Source: Cornus controversa
Lineage: Eukaryota > Streptophyta > Magnoliopsida > Cornales > Cornaceae
Assembly (NCBI GenBank): GCA_026545225.1
Contig: CM048845.1
Coordinates: 35,201,001 to 35,265,000 of the forward strand
Direction: 5' to 3'
DNA length: 64,000 nucleotides
A program made the position numbers and the translations under genes. Every line of letters begins with the position of its first letter. The stretch's first letter is position 1. Of this stretch, positions 1 to 10,289 are shown piece by piece. The notes beneath the pieces are model-generated. The model saw only the letters and a list, made by a program, of their open reading frames with translations, was not told the origin of the DNA and did no database searches.

Positions 1-1267
1 AAGTTGGAAGCTTTCTGCAGTCAAGAGATGAAATCAGAAAATGTTGCCAAGGCATCTCGATCAATCGAGATGTGGATTTCGATCAATCGAGATTTCGATT
101 GATCGAAATCTCATTTCGATTGATCGAAATCTCGATCAATCGAAAGGCAATTTCGATTAATCGAAATGCTGCAGAGCCCACTTGGCCACTTGCTCACCTG
201 CTGTCCCACTTGCAACAAAATCCCCCTTTTTGCACGACTTAGGGGGATTGTCTGACTTGAACAAGACTTTTGGGGGCCTTCTTGATACAAGAGATATATA
301 TAATGATATATATATATATATAATGGGCCCAAAGGAGCCAAAAAGCATACAAAAAGCACCAAAAGCCACATATCTCATAGCTCTCAACATACACATCAGA
401 AGACTAAAAGAGAGACCTTCGGGAGAGGAAGAGAAAAGCTGAACCAGACCAAGAAGCTTCATTCTCTTCATCAATGGAAGGGTGCAAGGCAACCATGAGC
501 AACTAACTCTTCTACTAGGGTGTTGGTTTCAACCCCTAGCCATGTAAACTTGTTCATCTTTGTAGCTCTCGGGGATTTGTAATTAAATGTTGATTATTTA
601 GCCTAGTGATTATGTACACAAATACATTTCTTATATATATTCATTTGATATGGAATTTATTCTTGTCTTAGAGTAGGTTTTGTCACTTGAATGCACAACA
701 TTTGCATATTCCACAAGAAGTGCAAATGATGGCTAGATAATGGTGTTTAAATGAATGTGTGATGCTAGTTTGTATAGACCATACCAAGACAAGGTAGTTT
801 GGATGCATGTAGTGTTTACGTAGAGAGTAGAGTAATTAGGTAGTTAGTTAGGTTGAAGAGCTATGCTTGTTGAAGATGGATTATGATAGGTTAGCACACA
901 CATTGAGGTCACAAGCCTAATGACATTGTTAGGCATTTAATTAATGAATCCCATGCTTGCTACACTTATGAACATGTGAATGGCTAGTGGTGGAAACCAA
1001 CCCTAGTTCTCTCTCCCAACTTTACTCTTTAATTTTATCGTCATTTCATTTACGCAATAGTTTTAAACACAAAACCAAAAACCTGTTTTTAGAATTAAAG
1101 TAGAATTAATCTTTCTTTATGACAATTAACGACTAGTCCTCGTGGGATCGATACCCTCTATATAGAACCTTATCTACAAAGATTCGTGCTCTTGCGAGTG
1201 GTTAAATTATATTTTGATAAAAAGGGCAAAATTAAGCTTACAATATAATTTAGTTCCGACCACATCA
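1..1267 (+). repeat. Element A 5' LTR (first ~132 bp missing)
   Basis: It matches 11561-12848 almost base for base and ends in CACATCA just before the primer site. It contains an array of the palindrome-like motif TCGATYRATCGA (about 57-168), then an AT-rich TATA-type run (about 290-322) that is the likely core promoter. Relative to the 3' LTR it lacks 19 bp near 901-909, between two copies of CAT, which fits slippage or a small microhomology deletion. Promoter function is inferred from position. Confidence 0.95.
57..168 (+). promoter_or_regulatory. LTR array of TTTCGATYRATCGAAA motifs
   Basis: About seven copies of a 12-16 bp motif (TCGATCAATCGA and its reverse complement TCGATTGATCGA) lie 120-260 bp upstream of the LTR TATA run. 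The same array occurs at the same LTR position in the A 3' LTR, both C LTRs, and LTRs I and L. The motif occurs again upstream of the env-like ORF. I infer a transcription-factor binding array; the factor is unknown. Confidence 0.6.
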
Positions 1268-1273
1268 AAATTT

Positions 1274-1290
1274 TGGCGCCGTTGCCGGGG
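1274..1290 (+). other. Primer binding site, tRNA-Asp type
   Basis: TGGCGCCGTTGCCGGGG starts six bases after the LTR end. It is complementary to the 3' end of plant tRNA-Asp(GTC), including CCA, as is usual for Athila elements. It primes minus-strand DNA synthesis. Confidence 0.92.
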
Positions 1291-1552
1291 ACTACGGTTT
1301 AATTGTCGCCATTGGAAGATTAAATCTGGTTTAATTCTTAGGCTAGAAATTCTTTCATTCTTTTTGTATATATCTTGTTCTTATATCTCAAACTTCTTGA
1401 TTTTAGGTATACCACATTGCGGGCATCTAGAAGAATTCAAATTGGAACCCTTTGTGAGTATAACTTCAAAAATTGGTGGTTTGAATCATTCACATTCTTT
1501 TGTATATATTATTGTTACTTTGTGTGTAGAGGTGCTGTTCAATTGTTAATGC

Positions 1553-3343
1553 ATGCTAGGTAGACGGTCATTGTCACTTCCTTTGCTTCCTTGTAATAGT
1601 GAACTTGAACGAACACTTAGATAACGTAGAGGAACCTCTAGGGACCCTATTTTGCCTAGAACTGAAAACATGGAACCAAATGAGAGACAACCTCCCGGTC
1701 TACCTCCTTTTAATCATGAACAACCACCTCCACCACCACCTCCTCAAGGAGAGTTGCTTATGGACTTTTACCTTCCAACTACATTTGAAGTACCTTCGTG
1801 TATTCAATTTCTGGATGTAGCGGCAAATCAATTTGAAATAAAGTCCTCCACCCTCAACCTTCTTAACAGCTTTCACGGTCTTCCTAATGAGGATCCATAC
1901 CGGCACTTAGATTACTTCTTTTCCGTGTGTTCCACCATTCGTGTACCACACTTTACGGAGGATGATCTAAAGCTACGTATGTTTCCATTTTCCCTAAAAG
2001 ATAAGGCTAGAAGTTGGTTCAATTCCCTAGAACCCAACTCAATCCATTCTTGGGCGGAAATGCAAATAGAGTTCTTAAAAGAATACTTCCCAATGGGTAA
2101 GACAAGTGATATTCGGCGAGCAATCACCGGATTCACCCAAATTGACCAAGAACAATTCCATGAGACGTGGGAGAGGTTAAAAGATCTTTTAAAATCTTGT
2201 CCGCATCATGCTGTCCCAAAATGGCAGCTAGTGCAAAGTTTTTATGATGGGGTGAGTGAGCAACATAGACAAATGATAGACTCCGCGTGTGGGGGTGGGT
2301 ACCTTTTGAAAAGCCCCGATGAGGCATGGAAACTTTTTCAAACCCTAAGCAACAATTCAGCTCAACGCTCCTCCACTAGGAAAGGGAAGGCCACCCAACC
2401 TTGTAGAGGAGTGCATGAGATTTCACGGGTAGATGAGGTAGCCATGCAAGTAGAAGCCTTGTCCCGAAAAATGGATTTAATCATGAAAAATGGGCTGCCT
2501 ATTCCTAACCAATCTGTCCAAAATCAGGAGGGGTGTTCGTTTTGCTATAGCACTTCGCATTTTGTGCGAGATTGTCCTATTGCCGGGCAATCTCCCGATT
2601 ATACTCAAGAGCAAGCGAATGCCTTGTACGCTAAACAAATGAATGATCCATATTCGAACACGTACAATCCTGGTTACAAGAATCATCCGGCTTTTTCATG
2701 GAAGAATCAAGAATCAAGTCCCTCTTTCCAAGGGCAAAATTCTTTTAATTCCCAATCTCAACAGCCTCATTATAGGCCAAACCCTCAACCTTACAATCAA
2801 AGATCTAATTACCAACAACCACCACCTCCTCCGAGAAGCCAAAGCTTTGAAGAGCGAGTGATAAGAAATCTTGAGGCCAACACCCGCTTATTGCAAACTC
2901 ACTCTCAATCAATCTCTAAGCTTGAGGCCAATGCTCAATCTATGGCTAGGTTAGAAGCTCAAATCGGGCAACTAGCTAATGCCTTAAATAGAAGGGAGGA
3001 AGGTAAGTTGCCGAGTCAACCGGTGGCGAATCCCAAGGGTGTGCATATGATTGAAGATCCATCATCTTCAACTTGTAATGCTCCTCCAGAGCAAGTTCAA
3101 TCAATCACAACCTTGAGGAGTGGTAAAATCATTAACTCCAAGGTAGGGGAGGAAGATAGAAAGGAATTTCAAGAGCAACCTAAAAATTCAAAAGAATCCC
3201 AATTAAATCCAAAATTGTTTCCGTTAAATCCAAATTTGCAAAATACCCCTTCAAATCCAAAAGGAAAGGCAAGTGAAGTTGTGTCATCATCGATTCCAAA
3301 TCTTGACACCTCTTATGAACCTTCGGTTCCTTTTCCTCAATGA
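1553..3343 (+). pseudogene. gag: Element A gag, two nonsense codons
   Basis: This is the capsid/nucleocapsid part of a one-frame gag-pol. The start is taken at the ATG at 1553, because C, F and L have the same start context and N-terminal peptide. From that start come a proline-rich stretch near residues 60-65, the Retrotrans_gag capsid domain at about 97-247, a CCHC knuckle CSFCYSTSHFVRDC at about 328-341, and a coiled coil with repeated LEA/QS heptads at about 440-482. Two stops interrupt the frame: TAA at 1622-1624 and TGA at 3341-3343. C has CAA and CGA at these places, so both are C-to-T changes. An ATG at 1670 would bypass the first stop. The second stop cuts gag from pol. Confidence 0.93.
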
Positions 3344-6300
3344 TTGAAGGAACCTTCTCATTTCGGGAAGCAAGGAGAGAAAATCCAATACATGATGGAG
3401 ATCTTCAAACAAGTAAAGATCAATCTCCCTCTCTTTGATGCTATTCGACAAATTCCCTCTTATGCGAAATTCTTGAAGGACTTATGCACTCAAAAGCACA
3501 AATCTAGGAATAAAGTTCCTAAGAAAGTCCTCTTAACTGAGCACATAAGCTCCATTTTTCAACACCAAGCCCCTCCTAAATTCAAAGATCCGGGTGCTCC
3601 GACCATTTCGTGCACCATCGGAAATCAATCTTTTGAAAAAACACTTCTTGATCTAGGGGCTAGTGTCAATTTGCTTCCATTCTCAGTTTACCAACAACTA
3701 GGTTTGGGGGAACTTAAGCATACCACGGTTGTGTTGCAACTTGCCGACCGTTCGGTGAAGCAACCACGTGGCATCATTGAGGATGTCATCATTCAAGTGG
3801 ACAAATTCTATTTTCTGGTGGACTTCATAGTCCTTGACACAGAACCAGTTCAAAATCTGAATCACCATATCCTTATCATTCTAGGTCGTCCATTCTTGGC
3901 CACGGCAAACGCTTGCGTTAATTGCCGTACTGGAGTGATGGACATCTCTTTTGGGAATATGAAAGTCCGCTTGAACATCTTCAATGCTTCCCACCACACA
4001 TCCGACGACGAGAGTGAGTGCTTTTGTGTCGATGTTGTGGAAGACCTTGTTCAAGAAGCACTTCCTTCTATTCTTTCCAAGGACCCTTTAGAGGCATGCC
4101 TAAATCATTTTAACTATGATGATTTTGACATTGAGCAATCCATATGTGAAGTCAATTCCATGCTCGATGTTAATACTGTCATGGATTTGCCTAAGTGGAG
4201 AGTTCCGAGAGAACCCTTGCCCCCTTTGTCCAAAACTCCCCAAACTCCTTCTTTAATTTCCCCACCACAACTTGAGCTCAAGCCTCTTCCAGCTACACTC
4301 AAGTATGTTTTCTTGGGCGCAAATGAGACCCTTCCAGTCATTATTGCTTCCAATCTCACAAATGATCAAGAATTGGAACTCATAAAGGTGCTCAAAGAGC
4401 ACAAAGAAGCAATAGGATGGAGTGTGGTAGATCTTAAGGGAATAGACCCTTCTGTTTGTATGCATCGCATACACTTGGAAGAGGATGCAAAGACCTCAAG
4501 GGAGGCACAACGTCGATTGAATCCAAACATGAAGGACGTTGTAATGAAGGAGGTGGTGAAGTTACTAGATGCGGGGATCATATACCCCATCTCTGATAGC
4601 AAGTGGGTTAGTCCCACTCAAGTGGTTCCAAAGAAGTCTGGTATTACGGTGCAACCTAATGATAAGGGTGAATTAGTTCCCCAACGCACCACCACAGGAT
4701 GGAGAGTGTGCATTGATTATAGGAAATTAAATTCAGCCACTCGGAAAGATCACTTCCCCCTCCCATTCATTGATCAAATATTGGAGAGATTGGCCGGGCA
4801 AAGCTTTTATTGCTTTTTGGATGGATATTTCGGCTATAATCAGGTTGCTATAGACCCGAGGGACCAAGAGAAAACCACCTTTACATGTCCCTTCGGCACA
4901 TTTGCTTATAGACGCATGCCATTTGGGTTGTGCAATGCACCGGCAACTTTTCAACGGTGTATGATGTCTATCTTCTCGGACATGGTGGAAAAATTCTTAG
5001 AAGTGTTCATGGATGATTTTTCCATTTTTGGGCCTTCATATGAATCATGCCTCCAAAATCTAGCTTGTGTTCTCAAACGATGTCAAGAAACCAACCTAAT
5101 TCTTAGTTGGGAAAAGAGTCACTTTATGGTTCAAGAGGGTATTGTCCTAGGGCACATTGTGTCTAAGCGAGGAATAGAGGTTGATAAAGCCAAGGTTGAA
5201 CTCATTTCTAAACTTCCTCCACCATCAATGGTGAGAGAGATTCGTTCATTCCTTGGGCATGCGGGCTTTTATCGCCGTTTCATCAAAGACTTTAGCAAGA
5301 TCTCTCGGCCTTTGTGTCGCCTTCTTGAAAAAGAGTCTTGCTTTACCTTTGATGAAGCGTGCCTTGACGCTTTTGAAAAACTCCGCACCATGCTTACAAC
5401 CGCTCCAATTCTAATCCCTCCAAATTGGGCTCTCCCATTTGAGATTATGTGTGATGCATCCGACTATGCCATGGGTGCTGTCTTAGGGCAACGAGTAGAC
5501 AAACTGCCACATGTCATCTACTACGCAAGTAAAACCCTTTCCGAGGCTCAAATCAATTATACCACAACGGAAAAAGAATTGCTTGCGGTAGTATTTGCAT
5601 TAGACAAGTTTCGAGCTTATTTATTAGGTTCAAAGGTCATTGTCTATTCAGACCATGCTGCCCTCTGGCATCTTTTGGCGAAAAAGGACACCAAGCCTAG
5701 GTTGATCCGATGGATACTCTTGTTGCAAGAGTTCAATTTTGAGATTAGAGACAAAAAGGGAACTGAAAATGTGGTAGCTGACCACCTTTCTAGAATTCTT
5801 GTTGAATCCCTCCATAATTCCATTCCAGTTTGTGAATCCTTCCCGGATGAACAATTCTTTGTCATCTCTCAAGAGAGTATCCCTTGGTATGCGGATGTGG
5901 TTAATTATTTGGCAACCGGTAAAATACCATCTTCTTGGACCAAACAAGAGAAGGATCGTTTTCTCTCCCAATCACGATCATATTATTGGGACGATCCTCA
6001 ATTGTTCAAATACTGCCCCGATCAAATAATTCGTAAGTGTGTACCCAACAGTGAATTCCAAAGCATTCTTAAATTTTGTCATACACTCGCTTGTGGGGGA
6101 CACTTTAGTGCTAAGAAAACCGCAGCAAAAATTCTTCAATGCGGATTTTTCTGGCCGACACTTCATCGGGATGCATATTCATTCTGCCGCTCTTGTGAGC
6201 GATGTCAGCACCTCGGCGCGATGTCTCGGAAGGACATGATGCCTCTTAACCCTATTCTTGTCATTAAAATATTTGATGTGTGGGGCATTGACTTCATGGG

Positions 6301-7186
6301 ACCATTTCCACCCTCTACTGGTCATGAGTACATACTTGTGGCGGTGGACTACGTATCTAAGTGGGTAGAGGCCGTTGCTACCAAAACCAACGATCATGCA
6401 GTCGTGGTTAAATTCATACAAGCTAACATTTTTAGCCGGTTTGGTACGCCTCGGGCCATCATCAGTGACGGAGGTAAGCATTTCTGTAACCGGTTCCTTC
6501 GAACCTTGCTTCTCAAATACTCCGTCACACACAAAGTAGCCACCCCCTACCATCCTCAAACTAGTGGCCAAGTAGAAGTATCCAATAGGGAGATTAAGAA
6601 CATTCTTCAAAAAACTGTTCGGCCTGACCGGAAGGATTGGTCATTGCGACTAAACGACGCATTATGGGCATACCGAACCGCATATAAAACTCCCATTGGA
6701 ATGTCACCTTATCGGTTAGTTTATGGCAAGGCGTGCCATCTTCCGGTTGAATTGGATCATAAAGCTATGTGGGCCACCAAGACCTTCAATTTTGACATGA
6801 AAAAGGCCGGTTCTAATCGAAAGCTTCAATTAAATGAATTGGAAGAATTGCGACATGACGCTTATGAGAATGCGAAAATCTATAAGGCAAGGTCCAAGGC
6901 CTTTCATGATCGTAATATTCGAGTCAAAACATTTTCGCCGGGCCAAAAAGTTTGGTTGTACAACTCACGCCTCCATTTGTTTCCCAGAAAACTTCGCTCC
7001 CGTTGGGATGGTCCATTTTTGGTTAATTTCGTCGCTCCCCACGGAGCGGTGGAATTGAAGGACTTGAAAGATGGTTCGATATTCAAAGTAAACGGGCAGC
7101 GCTTAAAAGTGTGCGTGGATGACCAAGTCACCACCGAATACGTGGATATCGTCACTTTGACGGATCCCGTGTATTTTGACTCGTGA
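3344..7186 (+). CDS. pol: Element A pol: protease, reverse transcriptase, RNase H, integrase
   Basis: An open frame of 1280 codons continuous with gag apart from the TGA at 3341-3343; it has no start of its own. Counting from 3344: aspartic protease with LDLGAS (Asp at residue 103); reverse transcriptase with the FMDDF active site (first Asp near residue 557); RNase H with CDAS (Asp near 704), a later SDH motif and the C-terminal HLSR; integrase with an HX6H...CX2C zinc domain, catalytic D983, D1042 and E1078 in DD35E spacing, and a WDGPF GPY/F-type module near the end. No chromodomain follows, as expected for Athila. The enzymes make cDNA from the element RNA and insert it. The frame is intact, but expression as gag-pol is blocked by the upstream stops, so the copy is probably not autonomous. 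Confidence 0.96.
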   Translation: MKEPSHFGKQGEKIQYMMEIFKQVKINLPLFDAIRQIPSYAKFLKDLCTQKHKSRNKVPKKVLLTEHISSIFQHQAPPKFKDPGAPTISCTIGNQSFEKTLLDLGASVNLLPFSVYQQLGLGELKHTTVVLQLADRSVKQPRGIIEDVIIQVDKFYFLVDFIVLDTEPVQNLNHHILIILGRPFLATANACVNCRTGVMDISFGNMKVRLNIFNASHHTSDDESECFCVDVVEDLVQEALPSILSKDPLEACLNHFNYDDFDIEQSICEVNSMLDVNTVMDLPKWRVPREPLPPLSKTPQTPSLISPPQLELKPLPATLKYVFLGANETLPVIIASNLTNDQELELIKVLKEHKEAIGWSVVDLKGIDPSVCMHRIHLEEDAKTSREAQRRLNPNMKDVVMKEVVKLLDAGIIYPISDSKWVSPTQVVPKKSGITVQPNDKGELVPQRTTTGWRVCIDYRKLNSATRKDHFPLPFIDQILERLAGQSFYCFLDGYFGYNQVAIDPRDQEKTTFTCPFGTFAYRRMPFGLCNAPATFQRCMMSIFSDMVEKFLEVFMDDFSIFGPSYESCLQNLACVLKRCQETNLILSWEKSHFMVQEGIVLGHIVSKRGIEVDKAKVELISKLPPPSMVREIRSFLGHAGFYRRFIKDFSKISRPLCRLLEKESCFTFDEACLDAFEKLRTMLTTAPILIPPNWALPFEIMCDASDYAMGAVLGQRVDKLPHVIYYASKTLSEAQINYTTTEKELLAVVFALDKFRAYLLGSKVIVYSDHAALWHLLAKKDTKPRLIRWILLLQEFNFEIRDKKGTENVVADHLSRILVESLHNSIPVCESFPDEQFFVISQESIPWYADVVNYLATGKIPSSWTKQEKDRFLSQSRSYYWDDPQLFKYCPDQIIRKCVPNSEFQSILKFCHTLACGGHFSAKKTAAKILQCGFFWPTLHRDAYSFCRSCERCQHLGAMSRKDMMPLNPILVIKIFDVWGIDFMGPFPPSTGHEYILVAVDYVSKWVEAVATKTNDHAVVVKFIQANIFSRFGTPRAIISDGGKHFCNRFLRTLLLKYSVTHKVATPYHPQTSGQVEVSNREIKNILQKTVRPDRKDWSLRLNDALWAYRTAYKTPIGMSPYRLVYGKACHLPVELDHKAMWATKTFNFDMKKAGSNRKLQLNELEELRHDAYENAKIYKARSKAFHDRNIRVKTFSPGQKVWLYNSRLHLFPRKLRSRWDGPFLVNFVAPHGAVELKDLKDGSIFKVNGQRLKVCVDDQVTTEYVDIVTLTDPVYFDS

Positions 7187-7777
7187 GCCGATCCGGACGT
7201 CGCGCCATAGACGTGTAAGGTGGCGAAGCCATGGTAGTTATCAAGCTTCCATGGTGTCCCTTTAATCCAAAGTAGGTTTGTATCTAAGCAATGTAGTATC
7301 TAATTCCCCAATATCCAAGTCCCTGAAGCATATTTTAAACTGACTGTTTTTGAGCATTTCGATTGATCGAAACCAAGATTTCGATCAATCGAAAATTTCG
7401 ATTGATCAAAATTTTGGTTTCGATTGATCGAAAAATTGCAGAGATTTGCCAAGTCCAAAGTCCCGAGAGGTGGTATTCTTCGATTGCACTTCGATAGGTC
7501 TTCGATCGATCAAAACTTTTGATTGATCGAAATGGGATTTCGATTGATCGAAATAAAAGTTCGATTGCATCAATTAAATGTTCGATTGATCGAAGTAAAA
7601 ATGTGATTCAGGGAAGGAATGTTCGATTGATCGAAGAGACAATCTCGATCCATCGAAGTTAGTTTCGATTGATCGAAGCAAGATTTCGATCAATCGAAAT
7701 TTCGATTGATCGAAATGCACATTTCGATCAATCGAAATGCACGCGGAGCCTGCACGTGAGCCGAAAATCTATTTAAA
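7187..7777 (+). promoter_or_regulatory. Element A internal promoter region for the env-like ORF
   Basis: A non-coding stretch after pol. From about 7355 to 7738 it holds around 14 full or slightly decayed copies of TTTCGATTGATCGAAA in both directions, the same motif as in the LTR. A block AAAGTCCCGAGAGGTG...CACTTCGA (7457-7496) is nearly identical in the diverged element D (21197-21234), while the sequence around it is not. CACGTG (7753-7758) and TATTTAAA (7770-7777) follow, then a GC-rich leader without ATG. Together these look like a TATA promoter. Function is inferred; no transcript data are available. Confidence 0.65.
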
Positions 7778-7975
7778 CCGTTGGGCTTCCCTCCCATTTT
7801 AAAAGACCATCCGACTTCTTCTCTTCCTCTGTGCGATCCAATCCTTCTCCAAGCATTCCCGATCATCCGCCGCCATCCGACGCAGTCCGATCCGCCGCTA
7901 GCATCTGCGCGATCTTCTCTTCGCGGCTGCGCGTGGAGTTTTCTTCGGTTGAGCCGTTCATCTTCTTCCTCACGA

Positions 7976-8364
7976 GGTAAGTGATGCATGGCTACTTTTT
8001 GTTTATTCTCTCGCCATTTTTGATAGTTTTACAGCGGAATAAACATAGTTAGATCATGTTGGGGTGGATGGTTGCGATTGCGATGTCTGAATCGAGTTTT
8101 TGTGGGTTTCGGGGGGTAGGAATTCAAGCAGGAGTGGGATTTGGCATTTTCTTCGTTTCAAACGCTTAATGTACGGTGTGTAACCGCGATACCTTTGTTT
8201 CGGCTGCACCCGTTCACATTGCCTCTTCGAGTGCAATTTTTTTTGCATTTTTGTCAGTACCTTGGACTAGGACTACATTTTTATTTTTATTCTTTTAGTC
8301 TAGTAGTAGTTTAACTTTTTTCTTATTCATCTTTTATTTACGTACCTTTTGGAATCCAGTGCAG
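7976..8364 (+). other. Predicted 5'UTR intron of the env-like transcript
   Basis: Donor CACGAG|GTAAGT at 7976; acceptor after a pyrimidine-rich tract, TGCAG, ending at 8364. From the TATA box to the donor (7778-7975) there is no ATG, whereas the predicted intron starts with two ATGs and holds several more. After joining, the first ATG is the env-like start at 8379. C has the same sites (donor changed to GTAACT). D has a donor GTAAGT at 21574 and an acceptor TTGCAG at 21838 in the same relative places despite strong sequence divergence. I infer a real spliced leader. Confidence 0.7.
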
Positions 8365-8378
8365 ACTGTTCTGAGGCG

Positions 8379-9596
8379 ATGGCGAGAGTGAAAAACGCCG
8401 CCGGTGCTGTTCGTGACGTGCCCGGGCGAGCCTTCCCGTCCCAGAAGTTCCACCCGGAGCAGGTTTTTGACTTAGCGGAGTTTGAGAGGCGTCCCGACAC
8501 TGAGTGGACAGTTGCCGAGCTCAGGAGGCGTCGCCTCGACCGGCTATGTGTGCCTCCCACCGACGTAGCACACGAACGCCTAGTGCAGGTCTTTTACGAG
8601 CATATGACCTACTCCTGCACAGCGCCAGATACACTTGAGACTACCGTGGCCACTGTCACGATCATGATTACGCCAAGCCGGATTGCTCATATGCTCGGCA
8701 TTCCTCACCAGCAGCCGCCGGACATGGTTGGCCCGGACGGTCAGCCACTCTATAGTGCCGTGCTCCCAGCAGATACCACGCTCTTCTCGATAGTGATGGA
8801 CATGTGTGGCGGGGCGTTTACCACGCCCAACCACAACTGCACGTCCAAGTCGATGTGCCCGAGCAGATATTGGTTCCTGGACACCGTTCTCCTCAAGAAC
8901 GCGTGTCTGTTGCAGCACGTGGCCGAGCGCAGGGGTGACCTCCTCCGTTGCCTCTATGCTTTCCATACGGGCGCTTGGTTTTCTGTCCCATCGCTTATCT
9001 GGGGGCAGATGCACAAAGTTTGGGATGGCCTCGTCAACAAGAGGAAGAGGAGAGCAGCGAGTTGGCGGCTTCCCTTTCCATTCCTGATCGCTGCTTTTCT
9101 CAGCAGTGCCAGTATACCGGTCAGTCGGACTGACATTCAGTTGGCACCGCCCACCCGCTTCACATCTACTCAGTGGGATCGGGTGAGGCGACACTTAGAG
9201 CGACAGGACCATCAGGGTGATCCACCAGACGATGTAGATATGGATGCCCCAGTGGAGACGGATGAGGGAGAGCCAGCAGGGGCTGAGTTAGAGGATGAGG
9301 AGATGGAGGAGGAGGAGATGGATGTCGCTGCAGAGCGGCATGATATCTTAGCGACAGGCTATTCCTGCCTGGCGGCTGACGTAGAGCGGCTCCAGCAGGG
9401 TTTTGACGAGCACGTCCAGGTGACGCAGAGTCAGCTGGCGGGTATTCGGACGGACATTTCTTCTCTGGTGCAGGGCCAGAGAGCGATCTTAGATGAGTTC
9501 CAAGCCTTCCGGCAGGATCTGCAGTTCCTGTTCGCAGGTCGAGCCTCCACCTCCACTTCTGCTCCCACCGAACCACCACCACCTGCCCTCGAGTAG
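8379..9596 (+). CDS. Element A env-like ORF (third ORF of Athila-type element)
   Basis: An intact 405-residue frame starting MARVKNAAG at 8379. The ATG is supported by element D, which has an aligned MAHVKN start right after its own splice acceptor. Residues about 60-250 form a folded-looking domain (LVQVFYEHM near 68, WFLDTVLLKNAC, the CLYAFHTGAWFSVPSLIWG stretch, and a hydrophobic FPFLIAAFLSSASIP segment). Its pattern resembles the domain called 'putative plant transposon protein' found in Athila third ORFs. Then come a strongly acidic run (about 284-322), a coiled-coil stretch (about 326-384) and a Pro/Ser/Thr tail. I see no signal peptide and no convincing membrane anchor, so a retroviral-type envelope role is not supported. 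Its base composition is far more GC-rich than gag-pol. C and D carry broken homologues. Function unknown. Confidence 0.8.
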   Translation: MARVKNAAGAVRDVPGRAFPSQKFHPEQVFDLAEFERRPDTEWTVAELRRRRLDRLCVPPTDVAHERLVQVFYEHMTYSCTAPDTLETTVATVTIMITPSRIAHMLGIPHQQPPDMVGPDGQPLYSAVLPADTTLFSIVMDMCGGAFTTPNHNCTSKSMCPSRYWFLDTVLLKNACLLQHVAERRGDLLRCLYAFHTGAWFSVPSLIWGQMHKVWDGLVNKRKRRAASWRLPFPFLIAAFLSSASIPVSRTDIQLAPPTRFTSTQWDRVRRHLERQDHQGDPPDDVDMDAPVETDEGEPAGAELEDEEMEEEEMDVAAERHDILATGYSCLAADVERLQQGFDEHVQVTQSQLAGIRTDISSLVQGQRAILDEFQAFRQDLQFLFAGRASTSTSAPTEPPPPALE

Positions 9597-9862
9597 CTGC
9601 ACTTTATTCACCTTTTATGCTTTACTTTCTGTATTTTTCTTTCTTTATTTTTGATAGGCCATGTTGGTCATGTTTAGTTTCTTTTTGCGTATTCCACCTA
9701 CATGTACACTTTGTACTGAAACGCATTTTCATCTGTATGGAATACATTTATATTTTCTTTTATGACATGTGTTATCTTTACTTTCTTTTCTTTTTGCTTT
9801 TCATCAATTTATCTGTTCTCTATACTTTGACTATGTATGTAGTACCACTTGTCTAATTGTTA

Positions 9863-10018
9863 TATGCGATTCAGTTGATGATTTCCGTTTATTACCGCCT
9901 GGTTTTAATTCCCAATACTGTTGAGATTGCTTCAACACAGTATGGCGGTAATAAACAAAGGCAGCCCCTTTGCGTGCTATACGTTAGCGCGCCTGGATAG
10001 TCAATATCTTGTCGCATA
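9863..10018 (+). other. Candidate structured RNA element, three stems
   Basis: The outer stem pairs TATGCGA (9863-9869) with TCGCATA (10012-10018). It encloses stem 1, GTTTATTACCGCC (9887-9899) with GGCGGTAATAAAC (9944-9956), capped by an inner ATACTG/CAGTAT stem, and stem 2, GCGTGC (9972-9977) with GCGCGC (9987-9992) around the loop TATACGTTA. Element D (41100-41260) keeps the fold while changing several base pairs on both sides. C has the same fold at 25304-25459. It would lie in the 3'UTR of both the genomic and the env-like RNA. Confidence 0.7.
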
Positions 10019-10289
10019 GACCTCTTAGACAATTGGGAAACACCAGTTCAGACCATTAGATATACAGTGATATTGGCATTGTCTGTTTGTGCGTAATTAT
10101 TTCATTTTGTTCTATTTATCTACTTTTTGTTCCTTTTAATGCTCGTGGTATCCAGTTGGTATTCTGTGCAGGTTTTTCTTATTTACAGGATGACCGCCGC
10201 AGTGGAATACCATTTTTCTCGCCTTCAGCCATCCCGGTAACTTCTTTCCTTGTTCTTCTTGTCCAAACATTGAGGACAATGTTGCATAT

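Noticed and set aside
57..168. CRISPR-like or satellite-like regular array
   Set aside because: Units are short, face both ways, have uneven spacing and no unique spacers; this is a plant LTR. A binding-site array fits better.
1274..1290. tRNA-Asp gene
   Set aside because: Only the 3' terminal complement is present, directly after an LTR; it is a primer binding site. I saw no full tRNA gene in the window.
6179..6610. Minus-strand 143-codon ORF in integrase
   Set aside because: It overlaps conserved integrase catalytic blocks on the plus strand and has no recognisable domain.
8580..9194. Long minus-strand ORF opposite the env-like gene
   Set aside because: A shadow of the GC-rich plus-strand gene. 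The sense frame is conserved in D while the antisense frame is not.
8379..9596. True retroviral envelope glycoprotein
   Set aside because: No signal peptide, no furin-like site and no C-terminal membrane anchor; the one hydrophobic stretch (FPFLIAAFLSSASIP) is short and inside a conserved folded region.
9617..9856. Small hydrophobic ORF after the env-like gene, also open in C
   Set aside because: It lies in T-rich 3' non-coding DNA; D has no matching frame, so its openness in A and C reflects their recent common origin.
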